Below are positions 58,601 to 64,000 of a DNA stretch of 64,000 nt, one piece after another. Numbering within the stretch: position 1 is the stretch's first letter; every line of letters starts with the position of its first letter. Source of the stretch: Fremontodendron californicum (Eukaryota; Streptophyta; Magnoliopsida; Malvales; Malvaceae); assembly GCA_030761205.1 (NCBI GenBank), contig JAULJL010000018.1, forward strand, positions 13,412,501 through 13,476,500. Reading direction: 5' to 3'. Below the pieces are notes generated by a model that was given only the letters and a program-made list of their open reading frames with translations, ran no database searches and was not told the DNA's origin. Both the position numbers and the translations under genes were made by a program.

Positions 58601-60551
58601 TGTAGACACCTAATTTTGTCCGGACCCCCTAAACAAGACAAGTTCTCTTTTCAACTTCCTGGAACGCAAAGAAACTTCCACCACTCCTCAGATGGGTCAT
58701 CAAGACTTTGATTCGGAGGTCAACACATAAAGTCAACTCGAAAAAAGTCAACTTTGAAAAAATCAACCCCGAAAAGTCAACCACTAAAAAAGTCAACTCT
58801 CAGTCAAAGTCAAGATTCGAAGTTGAATTGAACAATGGTGAAGGAATTTTGATAATAGGAGGTCTACAATGAAAGATAGAGAGTTTGGAAGACAGATTGC
58901 GAAAATTCAGTGTAGGGGAATACCTAATTTTACAAATTTGGGTAAAAGTGTGTAAACGATCAAATTGGACGCAATTGGAGATTCCAAATGGAATAAGATC
59001 AATAAACATGGATATTGGAAGGTCCAATTTTGAAGCAGAGTTGAAGGAAGAATTGGTTTGAAGAGAAAAAGAAAAATAAGGATTTAATGAATAAATAGAA
59101 AATTGAAGCCCCCAACTAATAAAGGATAAATAAATAAAAATATCCCGAGTTCCAATATGAAGTGGATCCCAAGGAAGAGCCGGTTGGAGGAAAAACGAGA
59201 AAATTCTCAATAATGAGAAAAAGGGGAAAACTAAATCGGAGAGGAATTCGGATGTAAAAATTGGGCCTTTTTGGACCAACTCCAATTCAATATATGACAA
59301 AGGCAGTGGAAAAAGAAAATCCAAAAATTGGCCCGTTTTGAGTAAAATTGAGGTTTCGGGGGTTAAAGGGCAATTTTGGAAAATTTGAGAAAAATAGAAT
59401 TTGAGCTCTGAAAATTATGAAAACTTCCAGATCTGAGTTTTATATTTTAGGGAAGGGATTAGAGAAGAAAAATCTAGAATCGAAGCTCAAATGGAAAAAG
59501 ACAAAGTTCGGGTGCATTAATTCGAAATTCCAATAGAAAATTCTAGGAAATTAGAAAACAAGCTTGGTAAATTCTGAAAACTTCCAAATATGAGTTTTAT
59601 ATTTTATGGAAGGGATTGGAGAAGAAAAACCCGAAATCGGAGCACAAATGGAAAAAGACAACATTCGGGTGCACTAATCCAAAATTCCAAGAAAAAATTC
59701 TCGAAAAAATGGAAAACGAGCTCGAAAAATTATGAAAACTTCCAGATCTGAGTTTTATATTTTATGGAAGGGATTGGAGAAGAAAAACCCAGAATCGGAG
59801 CTCAAATGAAAAAAGACAAAGTTTGGGAGACACTAAACCAAAACTTTAGAGAAAAAATCCGGGAAAAATAGAAGTCGAGCTCGGAAAAATATGAAAACAT
59901 CCAGAACTAATTGTATAATGGATGGGATGGATTGGAAAAGAAAATTTTTAAATTGGGATCCATTTGCAATTAAATTAAGTTTGGGGGCCAAAATGCAATT
60001 TTACTGAAAAAAACCTAAAAGAGCCATTTTGCAAAAAAAAAAAAAGGAATGGCCTGGAAATTTCTAGGCCATTTTCGGCCAGCCCATTAATTATAAGAGG
60101 AGGTGTGATCATCTTGAATTAAATGGCCAAGATTGAATAGCAAAATGACATTTTTAAAAGGACAAGATTCTCCACTACTTGCCTATATGGCATTTTTTGC
60201 CAATGAGAGGCCTCCAAATTGAAAAGCCATGTGAAGGCCAAGTGAAGAGCATGTGAAGGCTATGAGATGATGACAAGTAGGATTAAAAATGCCACATAGG
60301 AAGATATTTTAATAGTAATCCATATTATCATGACAAGTGGATAGGAGACAAGAATAATCTAGGTGGCATTGTTGGCCAATGAGAGGCTAGGAAACCCTTA
60401 ATTTAAGGGAAGCATCATGCAAATAGGAGACAAGAACCCTTAATTTAAGGAAAGCACCATGCAAGAAGGGAACATTTTTTAGCCATGTGGCAAGGATGTT
60501 GAGAGAGCATGCAAAGCATGAAAAGGCAAAAAAATAAAACACTCTCTACAT

Positions 60552-60557
60552 TATATA
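60552..60557 (+). promoter_or_regulatory. Possible TATA box of LTR E
   Basis: TATATA within ACATTATATACAAGGGCCGG, at the place equivalent to the D LTR site near 2055. Confidence 0.35.
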
Positions 60558-62224
60558 CAAGGGCCGGCCACACCAAAGGAAAGAGGGGGGATTGATTTTT
60601 TTTTTCAAAGGCAATCTTACTACATTCTTGGAGGAGAAAAGGAGAAAAAGAAAAAGAGTGAAAGAGGGAGAAGGATGGAGAATTTGGAGAGCTTGATTTG
60701 GAAAGCAATTGCGAGGTAGCTATTACCTCTCTTCTTCTTCCATTATTTTCTTTGATATCTTGTTCTTTTTCTTTTTCTTCTCCTTTTCCATGTGATTTGT
60801 TAACTTTCCTTGGTTCAATAAAAGGTTTTCGAAAAAAATTTTACAAGGTTTTCTTTCCTTTATTCTTTACAAAATAATCAAGTTGACAATTTTTTTTACA
60901 CATTTCTTGTTCAAGCCGAAACCAAAAGGGGCCTTATTGTGCTTGTTTTTGTTTGATTCTCTTGCTTGTTCATATTTTTAACTCATGATTGATTCATTGT
61001 CACATGTTTGTTGGCTGTAAAATCATGCATTTCATGTCATTTTCAACTAGGTTTTTGGATAAGATCAACCAATGATCCCTAGCCAAAAATCCCTTTTCTA
61101 TACTAGTTGAGAAAGTGATAGTTTAATTTTGTTGTTCTAACTTTGAGCATTTTTTTTACTAAGTTATTTTTGTCAAAATAAAATTATTATTTTTTACCAA
61201 ATGTAGTAGACCTTTAGAGTATGCCCTGGTATTTTTTTTCCAAGATTTTTAGATTTTTTTTTATCAAGGTTGGAAAAATGGTTTTCGATAAAACAGTTTT
61301 TAGCTCACTGTTCTGACTTTGGTGAAAATTCGGTCAAGGCATCCTTGGTCTAAAAATTAAGCTGATTTTTCCCATGGATACCATCATGTCTCAAGTCTAT
61401 ACTGATTTTTCCAGAATTGTTTGAATTTTTTATGAAAGGTAAAACAATAGTTTTTCAAAACTGGTTTTGAGAGTCAGATATTTCTTAAAACTAATAATTT
61501 TTTGGTTTTATTTGTATACAAAGAAGGGGCTGATTTAAGTCATTGGTTACTTTCTTAGGTTCATTTCCATGTCATCTCAAGAATAAAATTTGATTTTACA
61601 AAAATCGGGTCAAGGGTGGTCAACCCGGGTCTCAAAATAGAAGAAAGTAGAGCTTTTTTTAGGGATATTCGGCCATGACTTTATTTCCATCCAAAAAATT
61701 TCAATTATTTTTAAATCCGAGCCCAAAGTCATTCGGTTCTGAAAATCCAATTTAAGTTTCTTCCAAAGGTATTCGTGACACCTTTTTGGGTATACGGATG
61801 TCCCTACTTTAAGGAAAAAATACATCTTCATGCATTGCATTTTTAAAAATGTTTTTACTTAGTTTGGCATAAAATCGTGCTTCTCTATTTCCTAAACATT
61901 TGGCGAGAATTAATTCCTAATATTTGCCGGGTTTGCCGGGGAGGTTAGGAAATTATTCAACGCACGTGGTTATGAAATCGTAAGGCATGGATTTTGTTTT
62001 ATTCGGAATCATATAAATGTCATATGAAAGAATTATTTTTCGAGCTTTGCTGGGGAGTACAGTAATACTTTCCGACATATGCCACTTATTTGATTCCTCA
62101 CATGAAGAATCAATTTCAAAATGGTGACTTGTGTATATTCCATGACATCTATATTTACCATTTTTATCATGATAAGTTTGTGAATATTCTATGGTGATGT
62201 CATTTCTATGATTGATCATTTAAT

Positions 62225-62660
62225 CATGTGCCATGTCTTTCATTTCATGTGCCATATCATTTAATTTATGCCATGTCATTCATTCATTTTCCATATCATT
62301 TAAATTATTCCATGTCATTCATTCATGTGCCATATCATTTAAATTATGCCATGTCATTCATTCATGTGCCGTGCCATTTAGATTATGCCATGTCATTAGT
62401 TTACATGTCATGTCATTCATTCATAGGTCATGTCATTCATTCATGTGCTATGCCATTTAGATTATGCCATGTCATTAATTTACATGTCATGTCATTCATT
62501 CTTTTAGCCATGTCATTTGGATTTTGCCATGTCAAGCATGTCATATCATCCATTCATATGCCATGACATTTAATCATGTGCCATGTCATTTAGATTATGC
62601 CATGTCATTAACTCATATGCCGTGTTATTCTTTCTTTATGCCATGTCAAGCATGCCATGT
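62225..62660. repeat. CATGTCATT tandem repeats in LTR E
   Basis: About ten degenerate units of 37-40 bp such as CCATGTCATTCATTCATGTG and CCATATCATTTAAATTATG. Plus-strand ORFs across it only translate the repeat. Confidence 0.88.
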
Positions 62661-63590
62661 CATTATTTCTTTTACCATGTCAAAATAAAATGTTTTCCAT
62701 CCCATGATAAACATGCATGTTTGTTTAATTTTTATCTTAGTAACATTTTTGCATATTCATGAACATTTTCTATGATTTTTTGTCAATATGTGATCCCGTC
62801 GCGAGGACCCGTTCGAGTGAAGGGGAAAAACAGGCAGAGGAAAAAACGACTTAACTCCTCTTGATTGAAATAAAAGGTCGAAGGAGTGAAAATGACCTCG
62901 AAAAAGAAATGGAGTCGCCACAAATCTTTTTTGGCTAGGTGTGATCGGCCACCAATTAAAATTCATTTTTTATAAAAACATTTTAAAATTAATTAAAACA
63001 TTTTTTAAAACCAATTTTGTAGTCTGTGCTTTGAACCAGAGAAAAAAACAAGTGCGAGTTCGAGAGTCGGTTACGTGTGGGAAAGGATTAACATCCCCAC
63101 AACGCCCGTATAAAATGGTACCTTATTACTCGAGTGTTATCCTGAGTCTTGGTGAAAAGTCGATTTTAAAATTGGTGTTCAAAAATAATTCCCTTAAAAA
63201 AATAATATTTTATTTGAAAATGATAAGGAATTTACAAGCATAAAATTTTCCATATTTTCCGACAGACTCAGCAAAATATTGAATTTTTTCTTGATTTTGA
63301 AATTCTCCGAATCATCCTTGTTTTAAAAAGATATTTCGTTGTTAATGACAATTGATGATATCCTCCCCGACAAATCTAGCAGAGAATTCATGAATTATTT
63401 TAACTCGGGAATAACCTTAATTTAAAAAATGTTATTTGTTTTTCATGTATTTCGAAAATCATAGAAAAAGATCATGAATATGCAAGAATGGTACTAAGAT
63501 AAAAATTAAATGAGCATGCATATTTACCATAGTATGACAAACATTTTATTATGACATGGTAAAAGAAATTATAACATAGCATAAAGAAAT
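62641..63590. repeat. Large imperfect inverted repeat
   Basis: The segment 62641-62784 (with TTCTTTTACCATGTCAAAAT and TTTATCTTAGTAACATTTTTG) reappears reverse-complemented at about 63452-63590 (TACTAAGATAAAAATTAAAT, TTATTATGACATGGTAAAAG). The CATG repeats continue the symmetry on both sides. About 670 bp of minus-strand LTR form the spacer. Confidence 0.85.
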
Positions 63591-64000
63591 GAATGTCATG
63601 CGAATGAAATCGACTTGGCAAACCTAAGCTTGGCGAACTAAATGACGTGGCAAACTAAATGACATGGCATACGAATGAATGTCATGTGAGTGAAATCGAC
63701 AAGGCAAACAAAATGGCTTGGCATTAAAAGATGACATGGCACGAAAACGACATAGCACGAGGATGAATGTCATGGCATGTAAATGATGCGGGAAACGAAT
63801 GACATGGCATAAGAATGAATGAATATCATGTGAATGAGATCGACATGGCAAACAAAATGACATGGCATATGAATGACATGGCATGAGAATGAATGTCATG
63901 TGAATGAATGACATGGCATATGAATGTCATGGTATAATGAATAACATGGCACGTGAATAACATGGCATATGAATGACATGTCACGTGAATAACATGGCAT
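62785..64000 (-). mobile_element. Minus-strand Tat-like LTR, 3' part, probably the 5' LTR of element D
   Basis: The reverse complement gives, in LTR order, AT-rich repeats, the GGGAGGATATC-type segment near 63350, the AACGCCCGTATAAAATGGTA block read in reverse near 63100, GGTGGCCGATCACACC near 62950 and a GC-rich end near 62800. All are U5 parts of Tat LTRs. The LTR's own 3' end lies near 62790 and the 5' part continues past the window. Its orientation fits the missing 5' LTR of D, but no primer binding site is seen at 62784, so a rearrangement has removed it. Confidence 0.65.
63590..64000. repeat. GAATGACATGGCAT tandem repeats
   Basis: This is the minus-strand counterpart of 62225-62660, with short units such as GAATGACATGGCATA and GAATGTCATGTGAATGA. 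It runs off the window end. Confidence 0.88.

Larger units (their letters stand above)
58601..62784 (+). mobile_element. Element E: truncated Tat-like LTR of the D subfamily, plus strand
   Basis: It starts TGTAGACACCTAATTTTGTC, followed by GGACCCCCTAAACAAG like the D LTR. It holds AGTCAAC motifs and U3-type repeats of about 160 bp (59400-59900, each with ATGAAAACTTCCAGATCTGA). Further on are a TATA-like site at 60552 and a segment matching the D LTR. It runs into CATGTCATT repeats and stops near 62784, where a minus-strand LTR begins. The usual U5 end is missing. Confidence 0.75.

Noticed and set aside
62225..62660. Possible CRISPR-like array of short repeats
   Set aside because: Repeats are directly adjacent and degenerate without unique spacers, in a plant LTR; this is a tandem repeat.
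1..64000. Host genes, tRNA or rRNA genes
   Set aside because: No such gene was recognised; every sizeable coding signal belongs to a retrotransposon.

Overview
The window is repeat-dominated, AT-rich nuclear DNA of a flowering plant. The evidence is plant-type Ty3/Gypsy LTR retrotransposons: a Tat/Ogre-like lineage with LTRs of about 5 kb and a tRNA-Arg-type primer binding site, and an Athila-like element with a tRNA-Asp-type primer binding site. I see no host gene in its own locus, no tRNA or rRNA gene, and no CRISPR array. The species cannot be named from the sequence.

The layout is a nest of insertions. Element D (minus strand, oldest) supplies the outer parts: a partial 3' LTR (about 961-3701), a 3' tandem-repeat region (3702-4521), a gag-bearing internal part (54212-58186), and probably the minus-strand LTR at 62785-64000. 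Element A (plus strand, 4522-54211, about 20 kb of its own sequence) sits inside D. It has two long LTRs, an Ogre-type ORF1, gag, protease, an intron, reverse transcriptase, RNase H and a second RNase H, but no integrase. Element B (11416-40896) is inserted in ORF1 of A, with AGGAG target-site copies at 11411-11415 and 40897-40901. B is a non-autonomous relative in a tandem LTR-internal-LTR-internal-LTR form, with almost no coding sequence. Element C (16630-26434, Athila-like) is inserted in the middle LTR of B with a perfect TTAGT duplication. The third LTR of B preserves the corresponding empty site.

Element C is the most interesting part. Its two LTRs (1434 and 1433 bp) differ at only about four places that I noticed, so it is young. 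It carries one open frame of about 1000 codons with gag and protease, but reverse transcriptase, RNase H and the integrase core have been removed without breaking the frame. Downstream are two non-standard ORFs. ORF2 (21502-22038) is a 178-residue basic protein with a four-cysteine zinc-finger-like motif. It resembles in layout the small cysteine-rich nucleic-acid-binding proteins of some plant RNA viruses. ORF3 (22407-23054) is an intronless full-length relative of LOG, the cytokinin riboside 5'-monophosphate phosphoribohydrolase, interrupted by one TGA codon. A polypyrimidine-AG splice-acceptor-like site precedes ORF2 directly and a weaker one precedes ORF3. Element C is therefore a candidate trans-mobilised retrotransposon with a hormone-activation gene and a possible nucleic-acid-binding or anti-silencing gene as cargo.

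The right end (58601-64000) holds an LTR of the D subfamily in plus orientation meeting a minus-strand LTR, which forms a large imperfect inverted repeat around 62641-63590. Short tandem repeats occur throughout: about 159-bp units in the U3 part of the Tat-like LTRs, AT-rich units further downstream in the LTRs, and minisatellites next to the 3' LTRs.
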